Assembly (NCBI GenBank): GCA_028704435.1
Contig: JAQWFL010000012.1
Span: 1-64,000, forward strand
Direction: 5' to 3'
Length of the DNA stretch: 64,000 nucleotides
From: Anaerostipes sp.
GTDB lineage: Bacteria; Bacillota; Clostridia; Lachnospirales; Lachnospiraceae
Of this stretch, positions 26,087-33,446 are shown one piece after another. The notes beneath the pieces were generated by a model. That model saw only the letters and a list, made by a program, of their open reading frames with translations, searched no databases and was not told the origin of the DNA. Made by a program: the position numbers and the translations under genes. The number at the start of each line of letters is the position of its first letter. Position 1 is the first letter of the stretch.

Positions 26087-26757
26087 TGATCCACCTTTAG
26101 CACATATCCCATACCTCTGACTGTGTGAATTAACTTTTGTTCAAAATCTGCATCTATTTTCTTCCTTAAATATCGGATGTAAACATCAATGATGTTAGAA
26201 CTTCCTTCATAATCAAAATTCCAGGCACATTGTTCAATTTGATCTCGAGAAAGAATTTGTCCCTGATTTAATAACATATATTCTAAAATCATATATTCTT
26301 TACTTGATAGTTTAATGATAGTTCCATTACGTTTCACTTCTTTGGTATCGCGATTTAGCGATAAGTCTGAGATTGATAGTTCATTGGAAACATAGTTTGG
26401 TTTTCTTCGCATCATAGAGCGAACTCTGGCAAGTAATTCATCAAATGAAAATGGTTTTACAAGATAATCATCAGCTCCTAAATCTAATCCCTTTACCCGG
26501 CCTTCTACGGTTCCTTTTGCAGACAGAAGCAAGACTGGCGTGTCCTTTCCATCACGTCTTAGATTTTTAAGCACACTAAGACCATCTAATTTTGGTAACA
26601 TAATATCAAGAATAATCCCGTCATATGTTGTCAAAGCAAGATAGTCCATGGCTTCTAATCCATCTTCGCATACATCTACACTGTAACTTTCTTTTTCAAA
26701 TCTCTTTTTAATTATTTCCCTTAGATCTTGTTGATCTTCTATAATAAGTAGTCTCAT
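26083..26757 (-). CDS. OmpR-family response regulator
   Basis: A 224-aa two-component regulator: receiver domain (1-115) with phospho-Asp51 in GIILDIMLPKLDG and acidic Glu7-Asp8, then a winged-helix trans_reg_C DNA-binding domain (about 130-224, with VDVYIRYLRKKID and TVRGMGYVL). I use ATG 26757 (MRLLIIED), the usual start for this family; longer frames upstream add an unlikely leader. No ribosome site is present, and a TATAAT box lies only 6 nt before the ATG, so the mRNA may be leaderless. It shares the intergenic region with the divergent exported-protein genes, its probable targets. Confidence 0.92.
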   Translation of the reverse strand: MRLLIIEDQQDLREIIKKRFEKESYSVDVCEDGLEAMDYLALTTYDGIILDIMLPKLDGLSVLKNLRRDGKDTPVLLLSAKGTVEGRVKGLDLGADDYLVKPFSFDELLARVRSMMRRKPNYVSNELSISDLSLNRDTKEVKRNGTIIKLSSKEYMILEYMLLNQGQILSRDQIEQCAWNFDYEGSSNIIDVYIRYLRKKIDADFEQKLIHTVRGMGYVLKVDQ

Positions 26758-26885
26758 ATTCATATTATATATGAAAATTAGAAAAATGAAACGAATTTTA
26801 ATCTTTCTTTCATTTTTCTCTGTTATGCTTATATTACAAAACAAAAAGGAGAAACTAATAACAAGAAATCACAGGAGGTATAGAT
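26758..26885. promoter_or_regulatory. Divergent promoter region of the two-component and exported-protein genes
   Basis: On the minus strand TATAAT (26764-26769) is followed 6 nt later by the regulator ATG. ATGAAA occurs at 26771 and 26786 in the same orientation. On the plus strand AGGAGGT (26874-26880) is the ribosome site of the 26886 gene. The repeat spacing does not fit a clean OmpR direct repeat, so binding sites are not assigned. Confidence 0.45.
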
Positions 26886-27515
26886 ATGAAAGTGATAAAA
26901 AAGAATTTAATATTTTTATTAGCAGTCATCTTAATTTTTTCAACCATAGTAACAGGGAAAGTATATGCAGATGATGATCCAAAGCCAACAAAAATTACAA
27001 AATTAAACTATTCAAAGAGGACAGTGAAGAAGGGAAATGACTTTGAAATAAAAGCATATACAAAACCATGGGATTGTGACGACGACTATCTTGTTTGGAC
27101 CATTAAAAATCAGGATATCGTAAAATTTGAAGATAGTGATCACACAGGTGATGATATGGATTTTGTTGCACTAAAGAAGGGTACAACTACAATTACATGT
27201 ACAATTCAAGGAACTAATATTTCTAAATCATGTACTGTGACTGTTAAAAACAAAAAAAAGAAAGCTAAAATTGTTGTGGATGATACCCACATGGATGTAG
27301 ATAAAGGTGAGTGGGATGACATTGAAGCAAGACTTACAGGTGGCTCATACAAAAACCGAAAACTTACCTATAAAGTTCATAACAAGAAAATCATTAAAGT
27401 AAAAAGAGGAAAAGTGTATGGAAAACGTGTTGGAAGAACGAAGATTACAATACGTGCAAAAGCAAATAAGAAAATCAAAAAAGTTGTTTATGTTCGTGTA
27501 GAAAACGACGACTAA
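26886..27515 (+). CDS. Exported protein with Ig-like (BIG2-type) domain
   Basis: A 209-aa secreted protein. Residues 1-29 are a signal peptide (ending VYADDD). Residues about 35-120 form an Ig-like BIG2-type beta sandwich (VKKGNDFEIKAY and TTTITCTI strands). Residues about 128-209 form a second strand-rich domain with a conserved opening VVDDTHMDVDKGEWDD, then KVYGKRVGRTKITIRA, that recurs in the next gene. The tail is very Lys-rich (KKIKKVVYVRVEND). No LPXTG anchor. Function unknown; the Ig-like fold suggests adhesion or a binding or sensing role at the wall. It is divergent from a two-component system and probably regulated by it. Confidence 0.7.
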   Translation: MKVIKKNLIFLLAVILIFSTIVTGKVYADDDPKPTKITKLNYSKRTVKKGNDFEIKAYTKPWDCDDDYLVWTIKNQDIVKFEDSDHTGDDMDFVALKKGTTTITCTIQGTNISKSCTVTVKNKKKKAKIVVDDTHMDVDKGEWDDIEARLTGGSYKNRKLTYKVHNKKIIKVKRGKVYGKRVGRTKITIRAKANKKIKKVVYVRVENDD

Positions 27516-27531
27516 CAGAAAGGAATATCTT

Positions 27532-27978
27532 ATGAAGAGAGTATTATTATATATATTCGCTGTTGCTTTCTCTATGTTTCTCCTTGTAGGCTGCAAAAGC
27601 CAGACCAATGAGACACAAGAGACAACATCTCAGGAAATATCAACCACAGAGGTCAGTAACAATGATGCCGACAAAGATGATATCGGTGATACAGATAACA
27701 ATGACCATATCAATGAAACAAGTTCACCACAAATTGTTGTGGATGATACCCATATGGATGTAGATTTAGGTGAATGGGAAGATATGGAAGCAAGATATGT
27801 GGATGGCAAGAATCAGAGTACAGATTTGACGTTTAAGGTTCACGATCAAAAGATTGTAAAAGTTAGTGGTGGAAAAGTATATGGAAAGAAACTTGGCGAA
27901 ACTAAAATAACAATTTCTTCAAATACAAACAAAAAAATCAAAAAAGTTGTTTATATTCGAGTAGAAAAAGACGATTAA
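27532..27978 (+). CDS. Lipoprotein paralogous to the preceding exported protein
   Basis: A 148-aa lipoprotein. The signal ends in lipobox LLVGC with acylated Cys21. Residues about 22-65 are an acidic Ser/Thr/Glu/Asp linker, and from about 68 the domain IVVDDTHMDVDLGEWED...KVYGKKLGETKITISS...KKIKKVVYIRVEKDD closely copies the C-terminal domain of the preceding gene. Only the anchoring differs: one is released, the other membrane-tethered. ATG 27532 follows AGAAAGGAATA, 16 nt after the previous stop. The shared domain is not one I can name. Confidence 0.72.
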   Translation: MKRVLLYIFAVAFSMFLLVGCKSQTNETQETTSQEISTTEVSNNDADKDDIGDTDNNDHINETSSPQIVVDDTHMDVDLGEWEDMEARYVDGKNQSTDLTFKVHDQKIVKVSGGKVYGKKLGETKITISSNTNKKIKKVVYIRVEKDD

Positions 27979-28023
27979 AAAAGAACCAGAAAGCTATCAA
28001 AAAATAGTTTTCTGGTTCTTTTT
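27977..28023. terminator. Bidirectional terminator between the lipoprotein and dtxR-like genes
   Basis: AAAAAGAACCAGAAA pairs with TTTCTGGTTCTTTTT; A-run on the left and T-run on the right serve both converging genes. Confidence 0.88.
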
Positions 28024-28399
28024 AAATGTTTGTATGAAACTTCTCTACGTGTTCTTTCACTGCTTTAAAGCTTTTTTTACTAATGACATGTTCCATGCGG
28101 CAGGCATCTTCTGCGGCAGTTTCCTTATCAATTCCAAGTGATTCCAGCCATTGAGATAATACGGAATGGCGCTCATAAATCATGTCTGCAATCTCTCTTC
28201 CATCATCTGTAAGATAGATAAAACCAGAATCGGTCACAGTAATCATATTGTTTAACCGTAAATTTTTCATAGCAACACTGACACTTGATTTTTTGAAATT
28301 TAGTTCGTTGGCAATATCCACAGAACGTACCACAGGAAGTTTTTTGCTTAACATAAGAATTGTTTCTAAATAGTTTTCTACAGATTCATTTATCTTCAT
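28022..28399 (-). CDS. DtxR/MntR-family metal-dependent regulator
   Basis: A 125-aa short DtxR-family repressor: N-terminal winged helix (about 1-65, with SVDIANELNFKKSSVSVAMKNL) and dimerization/metal region (about 66-125, with DMIYERHSVLSQWLES and ACRMEHVIS carrying His and Glu ligands). It lacks the SH3-like third domain, as MntR does. ATG at 28399 has AGGAGA upstream on the minus strand. It is divergent from the feo iron operon, and an imperfect copy of the operator seen before feoA, feoB and DUF3793 lies before its own gene, so it is the likely iron- or manganese-sensing controller and may regulate itself. Confidence 0.9.
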   Translation of the reverse strand: MKINESVENYLETILMLSKKLPVVRSVDIANELNFKKSSVSVAMKNLRLNNMITVTDSGFIYLTDDGREIADMIYERHSVLSQWLESLGIDKETAAEDACRMEHVISKKSFKAVKEHVEKFHTNI

Positions 28400-28421
28400 A
28401 GCTTTGAATTCTCCTAATAAT

Positions 28422-28439
28422 AGTTTGTTATATCTAACT
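28422..28439. promoter_or_regulatory. DtxR-type operator before the dtxR-like gene
   Basis: AGTTTG-N6-CTAACT, one or two mismatches from the AGTTAG-N6-CTAAC pattern at three other sites. Confidence 0.45.
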
Positions 28440-28519
28440 TATTAGTAAAGTATACCATAAGATTCTACTGATTTCCACCTCTTTTTTTATCTTATTGATA
28501 AAAACCCTCAAATAAGTCG

Positions 28520-28552
28520 TTGACAACTAAAATTAGTTAGCGTATACTAACA
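28520..28552 (+). promoter_or_regulatory. feoA promoter with overlapping DtxR-type operator
   Basis: TTGACA (28520-28525), 17 bp, TATACT (28543-28548). AGTTAG-CGTATA-CTAACA (28535-28552) covers the -10 box, so binding would block transcription. Confidence 0.75.
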
Positions 28553-28614
28553 AATGTAATAAGAATAAAAACGATAATAATTATCAAAGAAATTATAAGA
28601 AAGAAGGGATTATG

Positions 28615-28824
28615 ATGCCTTTAACAATGGTGCAGCCAGGAGAAGAAAGTACAATTATTAAAGTAGGTGGAAAGTCAGACACACGTAGATTTCTTGAAAA
28701 TTTAGGATTTGTGACAGGTGGAAAGGTCACAGTTGTATCTCAAATTAATGGAAATATCATAGTGAATGTAAAAGATTCCAGGGTTGCCATTGGGAAAGAT
28801 ATGGCAAATAAAATTTTTGTTTAA
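28615..28824 (+). CDS. feoA: FeoA, first copy
   Basis: A 69-aa SH3-like FeoA protein that modulates the FeoB ferrous-iron transporter. Typical features are MVQPGEESTIIKV, the GGKSDTRRFLENLGF helix and the repeated VTGGKVTVV and NIIVNV strands. ATG 28615 is preferred to ATG 28612 because AGAAGGGA is 5 nt before it. It leads the iron operon behind a DtxR-type operator. A second feoA follows 34 nt after its stop; two FeoA proteins ahead of feoB are common in clostridia. Confidence 0.9.
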   Translation: MPLTMVQPGEESTIIKVGGKSDTRRFLENLGFVTGGKVTVVSQINGNIIVNVKDSRVAIGKDMANKIFV

Positions 28825-28858
28825 AATAGTTCATTACATAGAAAGAAGGAGCTTAAGT

Positions 28859-29080
28859 ATGAAAACACTAAAAGACGTAAAATGTGGTAACACAGTAAAG
28901 GTTACTAAGCTGACGGGGCAAGGACCAACCAAGAGAAGAATCATGGATATGGGAATTACCAAAGGCGTTGATGTATTTGTAAGGAAAGTTGCGCCATTGG
29001 GAGACCCTGTGGAAGTGACAGTACGAGGATATGAATTATCACTTCGAAAAGCAGATGCAGAAATGATTCTAGTAAATTAA
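28859..29080 (+). CDS. feoA: FeoA, second copy
   Basis: A 73-aa FeoA-family protein. The pattern TVKVTKLTGQGPTKRRIMDMGI, then the GDPVEVTVRGYELSLRKADAEMI strand, is classic FeoA. It differs from the first copy at most positions, so this is an old paralog rather than a recent duplicate. ATG 28859 has AAGAAGGAGC upstream. The short gap before feoB contains another promoter and operator, so the feoAA pair and feoB may be separately controlled. Confidence 0.92.
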   Translation: MKTLKDVKCGNTVKVTKLTGQGPTKRRIMDMGITKGVDVFVRKVAPLGDPVEVTVRGYELSLRKADAEMILVN

Positions 29081-29086
29081 ATTTTT

Positions 29087-29115
29087 TTGACCAAATAGTT
29101 AGTAAAAACTAACAA
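29087..29115 (+). promoter_or_regulatory. feoB promoter with overlapping DtxR-type operator
   Basis: TTGACC (29087-29092), 17 bp, TAACAA (29110-29115). AGTTAG-TAAAAA-CTAACA (29097-29114) fills the spacer and reaches the -10. Confidence 0.65.
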
Positions 29116-29165
29116 AAGTAAGAATAGGGAAATTAAATGAGATAATAAAAGAAATGGAGAGAGAT

Positions 29166-31352
29166 ATGAAGATTACAATAGCACTTGCGGGTAATCCAAA
29201 TAGTGGAAAAACTACATTGTTTAATGCTTTGACTGGTTCCAATCAATTTGTTGGAAATTGGCCGGGAGTAACAGTAGAGAAAAAAGAAGGAAAGTTAAAA
29301 GGACATAAGGATGTTACAATTGCCGACTTACCAGGTATTTATTCCTTGTCACCTTACACACTAGAAGAAGTGGTAGCAAGAAATTACTTGTTAAATGAAA
29401 GACCTGATGCAATCTTAAACATTGTAGATGGAACAAACATTGAACGTAATCTGTATTTATCAACTCAGTTAATGGAAGTTGGAATTCCAGTAATTATGGC
29501 AGTCAACATGATGGATTTGGTTCAAAAAAATGGAGATATAATTCATCTTGATAAATTAAAGAAAGAACTTGGATGTGAAGTTGTTGAGATTTCAGCATTA
29601 AAAGGAACAGGAATTGAGGCAGCAGCAGCTAAGGCAGTTGAAATTGCAAAAAGCAAAGCCAAACATGTTCCAGTTCATAAGTTTGCAAATGAAGTTGAGT
29701 CAGTTCTTGATTCTATTACTTCACAAATTGGGCCTGAAGTTCCTGAGGAACAAAGGAGATTTGTTTCGATTAAATTATTAGAAAGAGATGATAAAATTGT
29801 ACAAGAGTTCACATCACTTCCAGATGTATCTTCTCAAATTGACACCATAGAAACTGAACTGGATGATGATACAGAAAGTATTATTACCAATGAAAGATAT
29901 GTATTTATTTCTTCTATTATTGAAGATTGCTGTACAAAGAATCAAAAGAATAAAGTTTCGATTTCAGATAAAATCGATAAGATAGTAACAAATCGATTTC
30001 TGGCATTACCAATCTTTGCTGTAGTTATGTTTATTGTTTACTATGTATCTGTAACCACTGTGGGTGCCATGGCAACAGACTGGGTTAACGATGGTGTATT
30101 TACTGATGGATGGAGTTTGTTTGGAATTAGTATTCCTAGTGTGCCAGCTGTTTTAGGAGCAGGATTAAACGCAATTGGGTGTGCAGGATGGCTACAAAGC
30201 TTGATTCTTGATGGAATTGTTGCCGGAGTTGGAGCAGTTCTTGGATTTGTACCTCAGATGTTAATCTTATTTATTTTCTTAGCATTCTTAGAGTCATGTG
30301 GATATATGGCAAGAATCGCATTTATTATGGATAGAATTTTCAGAAAGTTTGGTCTTTCAGGAAAATCGTTTATCCCAATGTTAATTGGAACAGGTTGTGG
30401 AGTTCCTGGAGTTATGGCTTCACGAACCATTGAAAATGATCGTGATCGTAAGATGACAATTATGACAACAACATTTATTCCTTGTGGAGCAAAACTTCCA
30501 ATTATTGCTTTGATCGCAGGAGCATTGTTCCATGGAGCATGGTGGGTTGCACCAAGTGCATATTTTGTAGGAATTGCAGCTATCATTTGTTCAGGAATTA
30601 TTTTAAAGAAAACAAAAATGTTTGCAGGAGATCCAGCACCGTTTGTTATGGAATTACCAGCATACCATATGCCAACTGTTGGGAATGTTCTTAGAAGTAT
30701 GTGGGAGCGTGGATGGTCATTTATTAAAAAAGCGGGAACTATCATTTTACTTTCAACTATCGTTCTTTGGTTCTTGCAGGGATTTGGATGGGTCAATGGA
30801 AGCTTTGGAATGTTAGAGGCAGAACAATTAGATTACAGTATTTTAGCTAGTATTGGTAAAATTATTGCACCAATCTTTGCACCACTTGGATGGGGAGACT
30901 GGAAGATGGCAGTTGCAGCAGTAACTGGATTAATTGCAAAAGAAAACGTAGTAGGTACATTTGGTATCCTATTCCACTTTAGTGGTGAAGTTGCAGAAGA
31001 CGGTTCTCAAATCTGGGGACAACTTGCAGGTAGCATGACAGCAGTTGCAGCTTACTCATTCTTAGTATTTAACTTATTATGTGCACCTTGTTTTGCAGCT
31101 ATGGGAGCAATTAAACGTGAAATGAATAACGCAAAATGGTTCTGGTTTGCCATTGGATATCAAACAATTCTTGCATATGTAGTTGCATTATGTGTATTCC
31201 AATTAGGTAACTTATTTATCAATGGAATCTTTGGAGTTGGAACCATTGTTGCAGCAGTATTGGTACTTGGATTTATTTACTTATTATTTCGCCCATACTC
31301 TGAAAGCTCAAAGTTAAAGGTTTCTTTAAACAAGAAAGCAACTGTAAAATAG
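29166..31352 (+). CDS. feoB: Ferrous iron transporter FeoB
   Basis: A 728-aa inner-membrane Fe(II) transporter. Residues 1-160 are a GTPase: G1 GNPNSGKT, switch region WPGVTVEKKEG, G3 DLPGIYSL, G4 NMMDL. The C-terminal two thirds is membrane, with two Gate domains of the nucleoside-recognition type (GTGCGVPGVMASRTI and TTTFIPCGAKLPI). ATG 29166 has GGAGAGAGAT before it; ATG 29154 overlaps that ribosome site. It is followed by a small cysteine-rich protein as in many clostridial feo operons. Full length, no defects seen. Confidence 0.97.
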   Translation: MKITIALAGNPNSGKTTLFNALTGSNQFVGNWPGVTVEKKEGKLKGHKDVTIADLPGIYSLSPYTLEEVVARNYLLNERPDAILNIVDGTNIERNLYLSTQLMEVGIPVIMAVNMMDLVQKNGDIIHLDKLKKELGCEVVEISALKGTGIEAAAAKAVEIAKSKAKHVPVHKFANEVESVLDSITSQIGPEVPEEQRRFVSIKLLERDDKIVQEFTSLPDVSSQIDTIETELDDDTESIITNERYVFISSIIEDCCTKNQKNKVSISDKIDKIVTNRFLALPIFAVVMFIVYYVSVTTVGAMATDWVNDGVFTDGWSLFGISIPSVPAVLGAGLNAIGCAGWLQSLILDGIVAGVGAVLGFVPQMLILFIFLAFLESCGYMARIAFIMDRIFRKFGLSGKSFIPMLIGTGCGVPGVMASRTIENDRDRKMTIMTTTFIPCGAKLPIIALIAGALFHGAWWVAPSAYFVGIAAIICSGIILKKTKMFAGDPAPFVMELPAYHMPTVGNVLRSMWERGWSFIKKAGTIILLSTIVLWFLQGFGWVNGSFGMLEAEQLDYSILASIGKIIAPIFAPLGWGDWKMAVAAVTGLIAKENVVGTFGILFHFSGEVAEDGSQIWGQLAGSMTAVAAYSFLVFNLLCAPCFAAMGAIKREMNNAKWFWFAIGYQTILAYVVALCVFQLGNLFINGIFGVGTIVAAVLVLGFIYLLFRPYSESSKLKVSLNKKATVK

Positions 31353-31377
31353 AATTTTATAAGACAGGAGGAATGTC

Positions 31378-31518
31378 ATGGGAACAATTGTGGTAGGAGT
31401 TATTGTTTTGGCAGTAGTGGCAGCTGTTGTCAAACATATGATAAAGGATAAAAAAGCAGGAAAATCACTTCAATGTGGAGCTGACTGTAAACATTGTGGT
31501 GGACACTGCTCTCACTAA
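31378..31518 (+). CDS. FeoB-associated small Cys-rich membrane protein
   Basis: A 46-aa protein missed by length filters. Residues 1-20 form one helix (MGTIVVGVIVLAVVAAVVKH), the middle is Lys-rich (MIKDKKAGKS), and the tail holds four Cys and two His (CGADCKHCGGHCSH), suiting metal or Fe-S binding. This is the usual FeoB_associated pattern next to feoB in Firmicutes. ATG 31378 is preceded by ACAGGAGGAATGTC. It is 25 nt after feoB and in the same transcript. Proposed to assist FeoB in place of FeoC; inferred. Confidence 0.9.
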   Translation: MGTIVVGVIVLAVVAAVVKHMIKDKKAGKSLQCGADCKHCGGHCSH

Positions 31519-31555
31519 ATAATTGAAACAAAATAGACGAAATGGAGGCCAAACT

Positions 31556-31819
31556 GTGAATCAGAATCATTTGGATGAAAAGATAGATAAAAGAAATCTA
31601 GTCATCGATATGTTGAAGGATGTAGGGTATCGAATTACCAAGCAGAGAATTATATTGATTGATATAATTTTAGATGGTCAATGTACCTGCTGTAAGGAAA
31701 TTTATTACCAGGCAGTGAAAAAAGATTCTAAGATTGGCACTGCTACTGTATACCGTATGGTAAATACCTTAGAGGAAATTGGAGTAATCTCCAGAGAAAT
31801 TAATGTTAAAATAGACTAA
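31556..31819 (+). CDS. Short Fur-like winged-helix protein
   Basis: An 87-aa protein equal to the N-terminal DNA-binding half of Fur: GYRITKQRIILIDIIL then KIGTATVYRMVNTLEEIGVI is the Fur recognition helix region. The C-terminal dimerization and HXH metal-binding half is missing (Fur is about 140 aa), and the frame ends at a stop just before a terminator, so this looks like a real short form or an old truncation. GTG 31556 has GGAGG (31544-31548) 7 nt upstream; a TTG at 31523 is an alternative. It is the last gene of the feo operon. Confidence 0.7.
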   Translation: MNQNHLDEKIDKRNLVIDMLKDVGYRITKQRIILIDIILDGQCTCCKEIYYQAVKKDSKIGTATVYRMVNTLEEIGVISREINVKID

Positions 31820-31863
31820 AAGAAAAGCTGTGTATTGAAAAAATACATGGCTTTTCTTTTTTT
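31818..31863 (+). terminator. Terminator of the feo operon
   Basis: AAAAGAAAAGC-TGTGTATT pairs with AATACATGGCTTTTCTTTT with minor mismatches, then T-run. Confidence 0.85.
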
Positions 31864-31911
31864 AACCTTATTTTTTTTGCCTAATATGAGAACAATATAT
31901 CAATAAGGGTA

Positions 31912-31965
31912 TTGACTTTAATACGTAAATTAGATAACATAAACATAAGTTAGAAATAACTAACT
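31912..31965 (+). promoter_or_regulatory. Promoter and DtxR-type operator of the DUF3793-flavodoxin operon
   Basis: TTGACT (31912-31917), 17 bp, TAACAT (31935-31940). AGTTAG-AAATAA-CTAACT (31948-31965), a perfect palindrome, lies over the expected transcription start. Confidence 0.7.
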
Positions 31966-31978
31966 TGAAAGGAGACTT

Positions 31979-32557
31979 ATGAGTCAAGATACGTTTGAAT
32001 TGTTAAAAATGATGGATGTAAAGAAAATTGAATTGCAATTATCTCTACAATGTGCCCCTGTATTATCAGGATTAAAGGCTTCGAATCTCTTTGTTATTTC
32101 AAATCAGGTGGCAGGAGATGTGCTGGATTTGTTTCGAGATACAAAGTATAGAATTTGTGTCATAGGACAGAATGATGAGAGGACAACCTTTTTATTGTAT
32201 CGAGAAGAATTATACACGTACCTTAATTTACCAGAGGTAAAGAAAATTTTAAAAGAGTATGGTTATAAGCAGTCATCACAGGAAGAGATTTTAAATCAAT
32301 TTTCAAAGCGATATATGAGATATTTGCAGGGAAAAGAATCATTTCCCCATGAAATGGGATTGTTCTTAGAATATCCAGTAGAGGATGTACTTGGTTTTAT
32401 CCAGCATGGAGGACAAAATTCTTTGTATACAGGGTACTGGAAAGTATATAGCGATTTGCAAGAAAAAAAATCATTGTTTGAACAATTTAATCAGGCGAAG
32501 GAAAGACTTATTTATCTCGTGTATCACAGACAATTTACATTGAAGCAAGGATGTTAA
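31979..32557 (+). CDS. DUF3793-family protein
   Basis: A 192-aa cytoplasmic protein of DUF3793, known by FPHEMGLFLEYPVEDVLGFI and TGYWKVYSD near the C-terminus. The biochemical role is unknown; genes of this family often lie beside flavodoxin and iron genes in clostridia. ATG 31979 follows GAAAGGAGAC. It starts a three-gene unit (with flavodoxin and DUF2325) behind a DtxR-type operator, which makes an iron-limitation role plausible. Confidence 0.85.
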   Translation: MSQDTFELLKMMDVKKIELQLSLQCAPVLSGLKASNLFVISNQVAGDVLDLFRDTKYRICVIGQNDERTTFLLYREELYTYLNLPEVKKILKEYGYKQSSQEEILNQFSKRYMRYLQGKESFPHEMGLFLEYPVEDVLGFIQHGGQNSLYTGYWKVYSDLQEKKSLFEQFNQAKERLIYLVYHRQFTLKQGC

Positions 32558-32572
32558 TCAGGAGGATTTATC

Positions 32573-33001
32573 ATGGAAACAATTCAGGTAGTTTATTGGT
32601 CACAAACAGGAAATACAGAAGCAATGGCATATTCTATTGCAGAAGGAATCAAAGAAGCAGGAGCTGAGGCAAATGTTGTAAATGTAGCGAGTGCTTCTAT
32701 GGATGATATAAAGAATGCAGATAGTTTTGCTATTGGCTGCCCAGCTATGGGAGCTGAGGTTTTAGAAGAGTATGAAATGGAACCATTTGTAGAAGAACTT
32801 GAAGGTATTGTGAAAGGAAAGAAAGTTGCACTATTTGGATCTTACGGATGGGGAGACGGAGAATGGATGCGTGACTGGGAAAGTAGAATGCAAGGTGCAG
32901 GAGCTGTTCTAGTCAACGGAGAAGGCTTAATTGTCAATGAAACACCAGATGCCGATGGAATCGAAGAATGTAAAGCATTTGGAAAAGCTTTAGTAGGGTA
33001 G
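32573..33001 (+). CDS. Flavodoxin
   Basis: A 142-aa FMN-binding electron carrier. VVYWSQTGNTEAMA is the phosphate-binding loop, and FGSYGWGDGEWM is the second FMN loop with the isoalloxazine-stacking aromatics. Length is normal. ATG 32573 follows CAGGAGGATTT, 15 nt after the DUF3793 stop. With a DtxR-type operator before the operon, it probably replaces ferredoxin when iron is short. Confidence 0.95.
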   Translation: METIQVVYWSQTGNTEAMAYSIAEGIKEAGAEANVVNVASASMDDIKNADSFAIGCPAMGAEVLEEYEMEPFVEELEGIVKGKKVALFGSYGWGDGEWMRDWESRMQGAGAVLVNGEGLIVNETPDADGIEECKAFGKALVG

Positions 33002-33016
33002 ACAGGAGATGATCGT

Positions 33017-33298
33017 ATGAGCGTAGTAATTATTGGAGGACATGACCGAATGGTCTGCCGTTATAAGCAGTTGTGTAAGCAGTATAAATGTAAAGCAAAA
33101 GTATTTACACAGATGTCAGCTAGATTGAAAGATCAAATTGGAAGTCCAGATTTGATTGTTGTATTCACAAACACAGTATCACATAAGATGACAAAGTGTG
33201 CTTTATGCGAAGCACATAGGGCACAGTCCCAACTTGTACGTTGTCATACGAGCAGTTCTAACGCACTAGAGAAAATACTAGCAGAACATGCCTGCTAA
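33017..33298 (+). CDS. DUF2325-domain protein
   Basis: A 93-aa DUF2325 protein: MSVVIIGGHDRM at the start, DLIVVFTNTVSHKMTK in the middle with conserved Asn/Ser/His, and Cys, His and Arg near the C-terminus (KCALCEAHRAQ). The fold is Rossmann-like; function unknown. ATG 33017 follows GACAGGAGATG, 15 nt after the flavodoxin stop. It closes the operon before a good terminator. Cysteines Cys62 and Cys65 region may bind metal. Confidence 0.85.
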   Translation: MSVVIIGGHDRMVCRYKQLCKQYKCKAKVFTQMSARLKDQIGSPDLIVVFTNTVSHKMTKCALCEAHRAQSQLVRCHTSSSNALEKILAEHAC

Positions 33299-33310
33299 GG
33301 TTGTTGCCCA

Positions 33311-33349
33311 AGAGAGTTGAAGGAAATTTTACCTTCAGCTCTTTTTTTG
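33311..33349 (+). terminator. Terminator of the DUF3793-flavodoxin-DUF2325 operon
   Basis: AGAGAGTTGAAGG pairs with CCTTCAGCTCT, then T7. Confidence 0.88.
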
Positions 33350-33446
33350 TCAGAATGATGAACGTGGTCTTCTATATGTTGTAGATAACTATGGCTGGGT
33401 AATATAGGCAGAGAGATTTTTAAACAGTATTTTATGCAGTTGCACT

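Noticed and set aside
27977-28023. Short repeat or CRISPR-like unit
   Set aside because: Single copy; it is a bidirectional terminator. No CRISPR array with regular spacers is visible anywhere in the window.
30254-30796. A 180-residue minus-strand frame inside feoB
   Set aside because: No start signal and no recognisable domain; shadow of a membrane gene.
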